From positions 1,922,001-1,986,000 of the forward strand of contig MSED01000002.1 of assembly GCA_002099365.1 (NCBI GenBank): a stretch of 64,000 bases of DNA, read 5' to 3'. How positions within the stretch are numbered: position 1 is the first letter of the stretch; the number at the start of each line of letters is the position of its first letter. The DNA is from Phialophora verrucosa. Taxonomy: Eukaryota; Ascomycota; Eurotiomycetes; Chaetothyriales; Herpotrichiellaceae. A program made the position numbers and the translations under genes. The notes under the pieces are model-generated. The model ran no database searches. It saw only the letters and a list, made by a program, of their open reading frames with translations, and was not told where the DNA came from. Of the stretch, positions 32,293 through 42,762 are shown in pieces.

Positions 32293-34087
32293 CTGTTTGT
32301 GTAACCAGCGAGGGTGAAAGGTAAACTTGTTCCTGTAGTTGCTTCGGAAATGCTGAAGTGAAGGATTCTGCTGCCCAATGTACCCAAGTTTCCAGTCTCA
32401 AATATGACATCCAGGTCGACTGCTCAGAGAGAAAGCAGCAGAGCACGCGGAACAATAAACAGAGGCGAGTTCGAAACACAAGTGAGCGCGTCGGACAACA
32501 GACAACTGGAATAGTCGAAGAGCTGAAGTTGTTGACCTCTGACGCAAAGCACGAAACCTGACAGCAGCCTCAGTCAGGATGTTCCTTGTTGCTCGGCTGC
32601 TTTTCCCAAGGCTGACCTTGAGCTGGCTGAAAAAAGCCGAGGAGGAGGGGGTTCAAGGCGAGACGCGCCCTTCGAGGCCAATCAAGCCGGGGCAGGTGTA
32701 AGAGATGGTGGAGTTCCCGAAATTATATATGCGCACGACATGCAGCATTGAGTAATAGGAAGTAAACAAAGCATGAGGCAAAGCTGGAGGAGGAGACTTG
32801 TACCGAGACATCTCTGCAAACGCCAGTAACAGAATCAATGAAACGACCACACAACGCCCACCGATGTTATCTTCTCTCACGCGTCTGGTCGCTTCCCAAA
32901 TCACCTAGCTTGAAGCCATGAACCGGGGAAAGAGCATTGGCGCGTCACCTTCGTGGAAAACCCTGGGAGGGTCTGGTTCGTGGAAACAAGGGTCGACGGA
33001 ATCTGCAGCCGCGAGGCCAGGCACGGTTCCGGTCGCTTGCGGCAGTGGGGAGCGACCGCACCAACGACACAGCTCCTCAAGCGCAGATGTGAGAACCAGA
33101 AGCATGGGAAAGCCAGGATGTGGAGGTTGAAAGAAGGTGTTGTAACGGTGGGTGGCTGCAATCCAATCTCGCTATCGAACCTTATTTGCATGTCCGTAAT
33201 TTGATCGCCCCGCGCAAGCATCAATCTCTGCCGCATACAGACAGACACGCTGGGATCGCCGGCATGGCATCCTGGAGTAGTTGCAGTTCGCTAATCATCG
33301 GTCGTCGCTGTTGGCCCTCGCTGAACGTGGGAGCCAGGATCCCCGGAGCCCTAACGAAGCGAGGTCTTCGCGTTACTGTACGAGTACCCTCACCCATCAT
33401 CTTGCAGCAAACGCTACCTTGACCAGGGACCATTAGACGCGTCGCACGAGTAATCACGACGGAGATTCTTGAAGACTTTCAGTAAGAATAGAAGTCCTCC
33501 TGAGCGGGTAATTGGCTGTGGGTGCAGAGCAGTACAATCTACTATGTACGAGGATGGGTTTCGGACATTAAATAACAGTTGGAACCACAAGGGAAGGAAC
33601 AACAAAGCTCCGATTGGGCCATGAGATCCTTGGCCTGCTTCAAGTTCGTGATTGGTCAGTTTCTGCAACTACCGAAGATCGCATCCGATATTGTCTGTTG
33701 ATGCGATGACCAGTGACTTGCTTGAGATCTTGCTCTGAGTATTGAGAGGATCTGAAGCCGTTGAGATATTAAGATCTGAAAAATAGATCATCGCCATCGT
33801 GAGTCTTGATTCGTTATCCTGTCTAGGTGACTTGCATCGTCTAGACACCCGTCATAATCTCATCAAGTCGCCTCGTGAAACCCGGGTGAAACCCGGGTGA
33901 ACCCTGAGGCGCAACGAGAGATCTTCCCCGGACAAGCGAAACGTCGCCTCGTTGAGAAATAGGGAACCTGTACTACCGTTGCCTCGTAAAATATCCAAAA
34001 TACAGGTCAAACCCTAACACAACCCTCCCCAGCACCAACGCTAAAAGTCGCAGCAATCACTGATCTTCCAATTGTTGACAGGCAGGG
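32293..34087. other. 1.8-kb intergenic region
   Basis: Upstream of the four-TM gene and downstream of NNF1 (both leftward). A minus-strand frame at 32905-33105 (..ALEELCRWCGRSPLPQ..) looks mildly protein-like but has no supported start. A small tandem repeat is at 33875-33905. Nothing else supported. Confidence 0.4.
33875..33905 (+). repeat. 11-nt tandem repeat (gtgaaacccgg), about 2.8 copies
   Basis: Two perfect copies of gtgaaacccgg and a degenerate third (gtgaaccctg). Each unit contains the palindrome cccggg. Confidence 0.8.
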
Positions 34088-34794
34088 CTATCTCGTCCCG
34101 GCGACTTCTTGTTCCATTTGCCACACATCACTTCTCAGCCCATCGAAACTTGTCTGCTGGTCTGAGCGTATCGCATCCACACTGCCTTCAATATCCTTTA
34201 CGACGTGTTGAAGATCACTTAAGAGTCGCTCAATCTCGGCACGCTGGTCGTTGATTTGGCCGAAGATGACTGTGTTCTCCTGTTGCGACTTCTGTATTCG
34301 CAAGTTCAATTCTTCCGTTGCTCTTAGGAGGTAGGGCGTCAGATGCGCCGCGTACAATTCTTCGGCGGATAATGTGTGGAGTCTGACTCCGATCAGCTGG
34401 GGCCATCGTCGGCTTCGGGGAGAGTTACTCACGGTCTCTCTGGCACCTCTCCTTCAACGGCGCGATCCTTTCTCTTCCGCGCATCGTCGATCATGTCCTC
34501 CCATTGGTTTAAGCCCTCTACCACTTGTCTGTCCTCCAGTATCTGCTCGAAATCGCGCATGCATTCCTGCTCGAGACGCGTGTTCAGTTGTGCCCACACT
34601 CCTTCAAGCGCGTTCGGACAATATTTTGCGGGCGTCGGAAAGCAGGAGCTGAAGTTCGCGTACGAGTTTGCCTTTATCGAGGCTGAAAGAGCGCCTGCGA
34701 AGACTTTCTGTAGAGCCGTCGCGCGAGGTCCTGGCGTAGATGCAACCGGGATTTGCGGGGGAGGTGACGGGGAGCCCGAGGTACGCGCATTCAT
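34088..34794 (-). CDS. NNF1: NNF1, kinetochore MIND/Mis12 complex subunit
   Basis: Exons 34794-34433 and 34382-34088 with a 50-nt intron (gtgagt..gtcag) give 218 residues. An earlier AG (ccccag) would throw the frame into a stop; the one used joins PERP to LHTLSAEELYAAHLTPYL. Family hallmarks: ANFSSCFPTPAKYCPNALEGVWAQLN and the following CMRDFEQILEDRQVVEGLNQWEDM helix, then a C-terminal coiled coil (IFGQINDQRAEIERLLSDLQHVVKDIE). Nnf1 pairs with Mtw1/Mis12 in the outer kinetochore and links CENP-C to Ndc80. Start is MNARTSGSPSP; the frame is open upstream but an earlier start would add a Cys-rich segment unlike the family. Confidence 0.88.
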
Positions 34795-35417
34795 TGTTGC
34801 TGTCAGCCTTCTAGTGGCAAAGACCTGGAGTCCTGAACTAGTTGTACGCTGTTGTGAAAGGCTGGCAATAAACGCTGGCTCGCGACAGACAAGACAAATA
34901 CACTGCGAAAATCCTAGATCTGGCAGCAAAGTAAACATGCCAAGGTTATGATGTCATACAGTCAGGCGAGGCAGCCGGCCACCTACGAGTAGATCGACCA
35001 GATGTACCCCGAGACTGTGAAGGCTTCACAGCAGCCTGCGCAGTATCACGTCGACAGTCTGATGTCGGCCGCATTGACGCAAGGTAGTAAGCGCCCCTTA
35101 CCAGATTCTGGGATTCAGGTCGAGCGCCCACCCTATTCACGCCACCCTGTCGCGATTCCGGCTCTGGATCAACTCCCTGCGTGAAAAGGCCCGGGATACC
35201 ATTCGGTAGACAGTGCGACTAATTTGAAGAACAGGAGCCTTCACGGGCAAAGCTCCAGCTTGAAGATGCACTGTTACAGTGCCGCCCGCGGCTCGAAAGG
35301 CTCCAGATACAGGATGAATACATGCCATGCACGGTGGAATGACAGGTCACCGAACAATCTGTTAATCCGTGACTATCTTTTTCATACCATCCATGGTTTC
35401 ATCCTGCGCCGAGATTC
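34795..35417. other. intergenic
   Basis: NNF1 promoter and 3' flank of the GlcG-like gene. Short open frames only; none supported. Confidence 0.4.
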
Positions 35418-35876
35418 TTATAACTTCGGCTGTCCCTGCTTCCTCTTGACGTATTCCAACACGGCGTCAATACCTGCCTGCGCTACCTCGGTGTCTTGTG
35501 CCGGTGTCCCTGTGCTGCAGCCAATCGCTCCTACCACTTCGCCGTCGATGACAATAGGTATTCCACCAGCCACGTACATGAATCTGCCATTGTTGCTATT
35601 GTTCAGACCGAACGCTGGCCCACCAGGCCAAACGGCCTCTTTGTAGACCGATGTCGGCGCGCGGTGACCCGCTGCGGTGAAGGCTTTGTTCATCGAGATG
35701 TCAATGGAGGTGAGCTTCGCACCGGGCATTCGTTCGAAATGTAGCAAGTAGAGGGAGGCGTCGACGATTGCAATGTTCATCGGTACGCCTATCGCTTTCG
35801 ACTTCTCAATACATGCTGCCGAGGCCAGTTTGGCGGCATGGTGTGTGAGATGCGCGGGGCGGTGGATAGCTGCCAT
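35418..35876 (-). CDS. GlcG/HbpS family protein (DUF336)
   Basis: Intronless, 152 residues from MAAIHRPAHLTHHAAK. Shows the family layout: N-terminal helix with Ala-rich LASAACIEKSKAIGVPMNIAIVD, AFTAAGHRAPTSVY, AFGLNNSNNGRFMYVAGGIPIVIDGEVVGAIGCSTG and QDTEVAQAGIDAVLE. In bacteria, HbpS binds haem and GlcG sits in glycolate operons; fungal members lie in diverse catabolic clusters and have no settled activity. Next on the same strand is a short-chain dehydrogenase. Probably cytosolic; no signal peptide. Confidence 0.85.
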   Translation of the reverse strand: MAAIHRPAHLTHHAAKLASAACIEKSKAIGVPMNIAIVDASLYLLHFERMPGAKLTSIDISMNKAFTAAGHRAPTSVYKEAVWPGGPAFGLNNSNNGRFMYVAGGIPIVIDGEVVGAIGCSTGTPAQDTEVAQAGIDAVLEYVKRKQGQPKL

Positions 35877-36458
35877 GGCGTGTAATGGGTGTGTTCTGGC
35901 TGGAAGGACAAGCAAGAGTCCGCTCAATCAACAGAGGCCGGCGGAAAATCGGACAAAGCAAGCCTTCGACAAGATGGAATAATTAGTCTCTGGGGCCAAC
36001 CCCGTCACAAATGATTAGAGCTTTTGAGTGTTTGGCGGTATGGAGGTTCAGAAGTCTACCATGAAGAAAAAGGTGAATCTCGAGAGACCGAGCAAGCCGG
36101 TGTCGAGCGCCCAAGGACGTTCATCATGACCGATGGAAATGCAAGTGGTCGGGAGACAACGGCGACGTCAGCGAACGGATTGGTCGCCGCCTCGTCGCCG
36201 CACACCCGAAACGTGCATGCGCCTAGCCTCAATATGGAGCGATTCTTTTGCGGGGGACGCAGGGGTCACCTGCAGCAGCCTTCTTGCCTCGGTCTTGATG
36301 AGCTTTAATATGTACCACGGCGAGCAAACTACACGTCAAGGGAGAGCATCAACTTTTCCTTCGAAGGTAGCAGTCACAAGGTACGGCCCATTGTCTAATT
36401 ATTTCATGAGGACCTCGTTACACCCGCCCTACGGGTCCAGCTTCAGCCCACTCAATGT
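35877..36458. other. intergenic
   Basis: Upstream of the GlcG-like gene and downstream of the dehydrogenase gene. Plus-strand open frames at 36024-36474 are without motifs. Confidence 0.4.
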
Positions 36459-37411
36459 TCAGCGAGGCTGGTGAAGCGGGCGGCCCCTATGATATAGCAG
36501 CTCAAATGTCCTTTCGCTTTCCTTGTCAAGATACTCTGGGGCCTTTCTCACGACCGCGCCTTGCTCTTTGTAGTTCGGCGAGATCTCGATGATCTCCCCC
36601 GAGGTCTGTTCATTGAGTAATTTCTCGAACGTGTCGATGACTCCTTCGATCGGCGTCAACAGATTCTCCTTCTCCAGTGTGTCATAGAATGCACCCGTGG
36701 AGATATTGGTGCGAATCACATTGGGACAGATCGCGTTCATGGTGATCTTTTCTTCCGGCAAGTATTTCCCGAAGCTTCTTACCAGTCCGACCACGGCATG
36801 CTTTGCCGCGGTATAGATTGGTAGAGTTGGGCAGCAGTAGAAGCCGCACACACTCGCAACACATCCGACTCAAACACGGGTTAGTGACGCTTGTCATTGG
36901 TAGTGGAGGTTCTGCTCACTTTGGCCCCGAAGGCCATTCTTTCCAGGCTGCTGCTTCCTGAATTGCTGCACAGCGAGTGAGACGGTATACAAGACTCCTG
37001 TCAGGTCGATGTCGAGGACCGTCAAGTCTGGCATCGTAAATCCAGTCGCGGAAGGGTCATTGGGGATAGAGACACGCTCGCCGACTCCTGCGATGGGATA
37101 TACATAGTCGAGCCGACCGAAATCTGCAACGGCCTGACTGAATGCTTTGACTTGGGAATTCCAGTTTGCAGCATCGACATGAGCGCATTTGGCAACCTGA
37201 GAATCCTTGTTCAGTTCGTCAACGAGCTTCTGAGCGCCCTCGAGGTCTCTATCCGCGATAAAGACCTTGATGCTACAACGTTGTTAGTAGTCTTCCCCTT
37301 GGTGTCGAGCTCTTCAAACGGCAGTATCCCCTACTTGTTCTTCACCAGCATCTGAGCGACCCCTCGCCCAATCCCGGAAGCCCCTCCGGTAATGTACGCA
37401 AAGCCAGACAT
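36459..37411 (-). CDS. short-chain dehydrogenase/reductase (SDR, hydroxyprostaglandin-dehydrogenase-like)
   Basis: Exons 37411-37335, 37272-36920 and 36868-36459 give 279 residues. The second intron has a clear cactaac branch site and a tttgag acceptor. Classical SDR fold: TGGASGIG cofactor loop (8-15), IADRD after beta-2 (Asp after the strand favours NAD(H)), catalytic Ser149, Tyr162 and Lys166 (YTAAK) with the standard Ser-x12-Tyr spacing, and NAICPNVIRTNI after beta-6. The C-terminus carries an extra segment (YKEQGAVVRKAPEYLD) typical of fungal 15-hydroxyprostaglandin-dehydrogenase-like SDRs. Substrate unknown, probably a secondary alcohol. The neighbouring DUF336 gene on the same strand hints at a shared catabolic role. 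Confidence 0.88.
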
Positions 37412-37598
37412 TCTTCTGATATGACGAATGCTGTGAAACTAGCAAATTTTCCGGATACAGAGAGCTCTTTGGAGAGAAGCAGTGTGTAGACCTCGTGTGA
37501 ACGGAAATCAATCCTTAGTTACCTTTCAACTGAGTGAGAGAGACAGATCTAGTCATCCAATTTCACACACTGGATCATATTTCTGAAGAATCTGGATC

Positions 37599-38144
37599 TC
37601 AAATGTGAGGGGTTAGCCGTCGGCCCAGCTTACACGCAAGGACCATCACCGAGTCTATGGCATACTCGTGTTCCCGACGTGTGAGGAGATCCAGTGAGCA
37701 AACCCACAGTGTTGTCGAATGCGAACGCGAAATGCGGGGTTGCTGGCTGATGGTTGCCTCGTTCCGCTGCTGCGGAGGCTCCGAGCAAATTATCGACTCT
37801 CGAAGAACCGAGCTGGAGCTGCTCGTCGACACCGTCGTCCAGCGAATCACTGGGGGAGGACTTCGTTGCTGGTACTGTACTTTATGATTTTGTAGACCTC
37901 CTTCCGAAGATGGCTGGCCAACCATTTCGTCGTGTTGCATTTGTACCCCTGTTGCTCTTGAGGCCCAGGACGCAATGTAGGGTACATCAGCTCGAGTTCT
38001 TTCCTCACCTAACATTCGAATAATGCTCGCAAGCTTCCGGTGACTTTGATCTAGTCGTCGCTGAACTCGGCGCTGATTAAAGCGAAACATCACGCGTGAC
38101 GGGACTTCTGTCGTTGGACTCATGTAGAGACTCTGGTGATTCAA
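37599..38144 (-). CDS. hypothetical protein (uncertain)
   Basis: Open frame of 181 residues. The N-terminal third is basic and helical (NQRRVQRRLDQSHRKLASIIRMLGEE), the rest Gln/Ser-rich (STSSSSSVLRES). No domain is recognised and no splice junction supports or breaks it. It lies upstream of the SDR gene on the same strand. Could be a genuine small gene or a chance frame. Confidence 0.3.
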   Translation of the reverse strand: MNHQSLYMSPTTEVPSRVMFRFNQRRVQRRLDQSHRKLASIIRMLGEERTRADVPYIASWASRATGVQMQHDEMVGQPSSEGGLQNHKVQYQQRSPPPVIRWTTVSTSSSSSVLRESIICSEPPQQRNEATISQQPRISRSHSTTLWVCSLDLLTRREHEYAIDSVMVLACKLGRRLTPHI

Positions 38145-38635
38145 CTATTTCATTCCTTCTTGAGAGAGCGTTCTCTTTACCGTCCAACCCGACGCACCCG
38201 TGCATCCGCGAAGGCCGGTGTTGCAAGTTGATCCCATTCAATCTATGAATGGAGTTGATGCACCGCTTGATCTCTTTCAATGCACCAAATATGGACTATC
38301 ACAGCGGCCTACGGCGGAACATTTGGCGTTCCAGAGCGCTGGATCAATGAACAGTCATCGCTTCCGCCGCTTCCTAAAGATTCAGCCCGACCTGACTGAC
38401 CCCTTAGTGTCCACATACCCCTTCGTCGGGCCGTGAAATTGCTACATACCAGGAAAGAAAAATCCAACGAGATCCGCCGACGAAAGGAGCATATTACTCA
38501 CCAGACCCAACGAGAGACAGATATCAGATCAGATCGACCCAGATCACGACAGGACAGTCCCATCCGCACAGGCAGGGCAGGGGGATATCATCGGACAGAA
38601 TCCATCTCGTATCCGTCGTTGCCATAAAAGCCAAA
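38145..38635. other. intergenic
   Basis: Promoter region of the N-acetyltransferase-like gene; no supported feature. Confidence 0.4.
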
Positions 38636-39763
38636 ATGTCGTCCCCAGGACCACCACCACCCTCAATATTCACCTCGTATCTCACACCCTCGCTCTCCTC
38701 CCATCTCTCGCATCTCCCGCCAACCATCTCCCTGGACGGCCTGAGCCGTACACCCCCGGCCCGCCTGCAAAGGACAGCCCTCCCCAACATCGGGGCCATC
38801 GAACTCGTCTCCTCAACTGACTTCGAGACGCTCTACGACCCGCTTTACACGGCCAGTTTCCCCCGCCGCACCGAGCGCGAGAGGTCCGATCTAATCGTCG
38901 AGCGCCTCGCGGCCCAGGCCAGAGGCGAGAGGGCAGGATTGGCGCCGTATCGGATCGTCGGTATCCGAGACCTCGCCGGCGAAGCCATCGGGGCGGCTCA
39001 GTTCTCGGTGCTGCCGGTTCCGCCCTGCCGACCGAAACAGCCACAGGGCCAGCCACAGCAACTCGGACAGGGAAAGGGAGAGGGACGAAGCGGCGACGTC
39101 TCGACGTTCAAGTTCGCGGTCCCCTACCTGCAGTACATCTACGTGAGGGCGCAGAACCGCCGCCAGGACATGTCCGAGGTGTTGCATGCGATGGTGCTTG
39201 CCGTGGCGAGCGCGGACGCCGCGCTGATGGAACTCGAGGACGGGACTTCTTCTTCCCTGGGTGCTGCTGAGAATCTTCTGCGGACTGTGCCGTTCACGCT
39301 CTTCGAGACAGAGCCGCCCGACCACGGCGACGACCACGCAAGCCGTGCGTACGCGTTGGAACGTTCGAAGATTCACACGTCGAGCGGGGGCGTGGCTCTC
39401 GTCCTGCAACGGGCGAAAGGCTCGGAGGCCAGCTCGGACGGGGGTGAAAGTGAGATCCTCTCCGCGCACGTCCAACCCGGACTTGAACCTGCCGATCCGC
39501 CGTTGACCCTCGTCTGGGTGGTCCGGCCTTCACCGACGGCCACATTGAATAAAGACTATGATCTCACGAGGTTGGGCAAGGCACTTATCGCGGCATACTA
39601 CCAAAGTCTCCGAGACGAAGGTTTTCCGGAGAAGAATATCAAACTTGCAGAAAGGATCGTCGAGCAGAGAAGTAAAGGAAGTACTTTCGAGTTGATCCCG
39701 CTGGCAGATGTCAAAGATTTCAGTATGGAGCAGGGATATCTGGATATCCGAGGCGATGATTGA
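38636..39763 (+). CDS. probable GNAT-like (N-acetyltransferase-fold) protein
   Basis: Single exon, 375 residues. Sequence suggests two related halves: IELVSSTDFETLYDPLYTASFPRRTERERSDLIVERL and PYRIVGIRDLAGEAIGAAQFSVL resemble the first helices and strands of a GNAT fold, VPYLQYIYVRAQNRRQDMSEVLHAMVLAV the acetyl-CoA strand-helix, with RAQNRRQDMS replacing the canonical R/QxxGxG/A loop. The later half ends LTRLGKALIAAYYQSLRDEGFPEKNIKLAERIVEQR. A Gln/Pro/Gly-rich insert (about 135-160) interrupts the first half. The diverged loop makes activity uncertain. The family is inferred from pattern only. Confidence 0.6.
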   Translation: MSSPGPPPPSIFTSYLTPSLSSHLSHLPPTISLDGLSRTPPARLQRTALPNIGAIELVSSTDFETLYDPLYTASFPRRTERERSDLIVERLAAQARGERAGLAPYRIVGIRDLAGEAIGAAQFSVLPVPPCRPKQPQGQPQQLGQGKGEGRSGDVSTFKFAVPYLQYIYVRAQNRRQDMSEVLHAMVLAVASADAALMELEDGTSSSLGAAENLLRTVPFTLFETEPPDHGDDHASRAYALERSKIHTSSGGVALVLQRAKGSEASSDGGESEILSAHVQPGLEPADPPLTLVWVVRPSPTATLNKDYDLTRLGKALIAAYYQSLRDEGFPEKNIKLAERIVEQRSKGSTFELIPLADVKDFSMEQGYLDIRGDD

Positions 39764-40119
39764 GGTTTGACAATTTCGGTTTTCATTTCGCGACTGGAGC
39801 CTGTGAGGCTGCAGCAGACTATAAAGAAAAGTACAACGGCATTCTCCACAACATTCATCACAATAGGACAGAACCCTGTCGTCTGAACTCGACTTTCTGA
39901 AAGCACAGCGTCAAACACCGGTCAGGAGACAATTTGGTAAGGAAAGAATTCGAAAACAATATCTAAAGAACTCAGCTGCAAAACGAGGGACAAGTCAATC
40001 ACAGGAGCACAACATGAGCCCGACATATCTCAGTCCGGCGCTCCAGGACCAAGCGTCAACCAGCAGAGAAAATCACAGCTCCCCAGATGATCGAACGGTG
40101 GATATCTTCATCCGCCCGC
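39764..40119. other. convergent intergenic region
   Basis: About 360 bp between 3' ends of two convergent genes. Only 3' flanking sequence; nothing else seen. Confidence 0.4.
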
Positions 40120-41899
40120 TCAGTATCTGGGTGGTGATCTCCTCTTCAAACGGTGTCTGCTATACAGATCTCCACCGTTGTAGGAGATCCCCATCGACGT
40201 CATGATGTTGACGGCGGCAGTTTCGCCGGTAGCAAAAGCACCATGCACACATCCGTTTCCGATCCGCGCACAGTGCTCACCGGCGAACTGTAGCTTGCTT
40301 CCCTTGTTGCTGTCCATGGCGTTGAACCAAATTTCCGGGTCGTCACCGGTTTTGTCAGCAGTGTATGTACCGAAACCAGCCAGAGGGTCCTGCGTCCAGT
40401 GTGTCGTTTCCAGATTCACAACTGGAGGAAGTTTCTTGTACGGCTCGGTACGGAAGAGCTTAAAGAGAGGCTCGAAAAAGGCGAAGATTTCAGCATCCGA
40501 GGTCATGGATTCGACTCGTTGAGTGAGTGGCTCAACAATCTGAACAGACAGCTCGGTGGTGCCACTCATGATCCAGTTGTTACTGGTCACTGTCATGTAC
40601 GAGAGGATCGAGTCTGGGTCGAAACTGTCGGCGGGTTCTGGGTAATAGATGAACTGATCATTGTCTTTCGGCCAAAAGACCGATTCGAACTCGACGAAAA
40701 TCTTGCCGAGGGCACCATATCCCAGTTTGTCAAGACCGTTCGAGAGCTGCGTGGGGAGAGAGGGACTGAACTCGACAAGCTGGTGTTTCAAGACACCAAG
40801 CGGGAGGGTGCACACGATAGCATCTGCAACCATTGTGGTAGAGTTGCCGTCCAAAGTCGTCACATGCACCGTACATGGTTGGTGTTCTTCTTCATTCCAA
40901 TCAATCTGAGTGACCTTATGGCCGAGTCGGATAGTTTCCGGGTCACGGAGGTTCGAGGCTGCCCAGTTGACGATGGTATCGTACCCTCCTTTCATGTAGA
41001 GGTTTCGTTCAGTTGCAAAGTAGGCAAGGTGTTTGGAGGAGGCTTGTTCGAGACTGGTGCCTATCCAGGCTTCGACCTCGCGAGCGGCTTGAGGGGCCCA
41101 GAGGCGCTCATCCTCGCTCACTAGAGGATGGGTGCTCAGCCATTCCTTGATGAAGGTCAAGGCGGGCTTGTCCTCGGCGTCTGGATTCTCCTCGTAGTAC
41201 CATTCACAGAAGTCGGCAAACTCGTCGGCGACTTTCTTGGCCTTGAACTGGGATCCGAGACGGCCGTCCTTGGTGTAGTAGAGGGGAGTGCCGTCGTCAT
41301 AGTAATGTTCAATTTTGAGCTCACCAATCAGACGGACCAATTTGTTGTTTGCGGTTTCGTGCATCCAGGCGGCCCCTAGAGATAGTGTGAGTAGAAGTGG
41401 AAGACCCGGGGAAACAACCCCACAACGGCGCGTGGCCCAACAATGAGCGCTCTTAACGACATCATGTCAAACGCCTACGGCGATTGTCAGTATTGCCTTG
41501 GTAATATTTACCAATGTCTCTGGGAGCGTGCCCAGGTTTCCTGCTCGTGTAAATACGTCCGCCGATCCGGTCAGACCGGGCTTCGAGGACCACGACTTGG
41601 ACTCCATGGGATCTCAAGACAGAGGCAGCACGAAGACCGGCGATGCCGGCACCGACTACGATTACTTTCTTCTGGGCTGGAAATCCATCTGCTGCAGATG
41701 GCTCCTTTTTCTCGGGACTCACAACTTCATGGACATCGATGTATCCCGGATCTTTCGGGTTTAGACCATCCTCCAACTCTTTGATAGCGGCAGGTGAGGG
41801 GAGTAGCCGTTGGGCGAGTTGCAGGATGGTCGAAGGACTACTGGACTCCTTATTGGGTTTATGAGGGGTGATTTGAGTGATATGGAAGTGTTGAGCCAT
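40120..41899 (-). CDS. flavin-containing amine oxidase (polyamine/monoamine oxidase family)
   Basis: Exons 41899-41512 and 41375-40120 with a 136-nt intron (gtaaat..ctctag) give 547 residues. An upstream in-frame ATG (41920) would add seven residues; the one used has the better context (purine at -3, G at +4). FAD-binding Rossmann motif VVGAGIAGL (81-89) and VLEARSDRIGGR (105-115), DIGAAWMH across the splice, the mid-domain LGYGALGKIFVEFE with a conserved Lys, and the C-terminal FAD block LQFAGEHCARIGNGCVHGAFATGETAA. Family enzymes oxidise polyamines or other amines, making an aldehyde and H2O2. No secretion signal; the C-terminal RHRLKRRSPPRY has no SKL-type peroxisomal signal. Transcribed divergently from an MFS transporter. 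Confidence 0.88.
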
Positions 41900-42762
41900 T
41901 CTGAGCTGGCAAGTCGACATCAGCTATATGATAGGCTGGAGGTGGTATAGAGGATGCCCCTGGCAACAAGGCTGTATCAAGCCAACACCTTAGATAGAGA
42001 AGCGAGAAGTGAAGGAAGACGGGGAGGTGGTGAAAGCGAAGGGATGATGGACGGGTGCGCAGGCACAAGGGTGGGATGAAGAGAAAGCAAGGCGAAGATG
42101 AGGTGGGATGGCACCACGCTAGCCACTTTCTAGGGAGGTGTAACCGCACACAAGGGCGGACGGCGCCAATTGGAGCTCTGGTTACAGCGAGAAACAGGGA
42201 TCTGAGCGGGCTTATCGGCCAGGTGACGCCAGGGCGTTAGTGCCGGTGCAAGCCCCCATAAAAAGCCCAGGTTAAGCGGGAAAAGCATCTTAGGGACTGG
42301 TTAAGCATCAGAGTCAAGTCGGCAGCTTCCTTCCTGTCGCTTATGTTCTGTAGCACACCGAACTGAGAGCCAAATCAATCTGCCTCTAAGCCTCCCATGA
42401 TTTGCCGTCCATACGTATCGTAGTTCTGATTGCGCTGAACACAACACGCGAAAATCGCAGACCACGACTCCCGTACCTGTTCGCCACCGATAAGCTTTTC
42501 ACGCCAGGCTAATGGCCGTTCCGTCGTAGTCTCTTTGCGGGGAGGGTTGCAGAAATCTCCTGCCCGCACTCGTCACTGATGAGAGCTTTTTTAGGGTAAA
42601 CCACCATGATAAGGGATCTAAGCTTGGGCTGTCGTCCAGACGAGATGGCAACGCCTCTCGCTTACTTCATAAAAGTCCTCGTGCCCAGCTAACTCGTCTC
42701 CATCCTCTTCAGTTATTTGCGACCCGGACTCTCTGCTCACTTTCGGAAACAGTCACGAGCGC
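41900..42762. promoter_or_regulatory. shared divergent promoter region, amine oxidase (-) / MFS (+)
   Basis: About 0.86 kb between two start codons. TATA-like cataaaa sequences lie at 42258-42264 and 42668-42674, the latter about 90 bp upstream of the MFS start. A short GATAAG (42489-42494) could fit GATA-type nitrogen regulation. Elements are seen; regulation is inferred. Confidence 0.4.

Noticed and set aside
32905..33248. Minus-strand frames in the 1.8-kb gap (ending LFPRFMASS)
   Set aside because: Mildly protein-like tail, but no start codon or exon junction could be supported.
33875..34020. Possible telomere-like or transposon end (accctaac near 34012 and the cccggg tandem)
   Set aside because: Only one telomere-like unit is present, with no terminal inverted repeats or target duplications.
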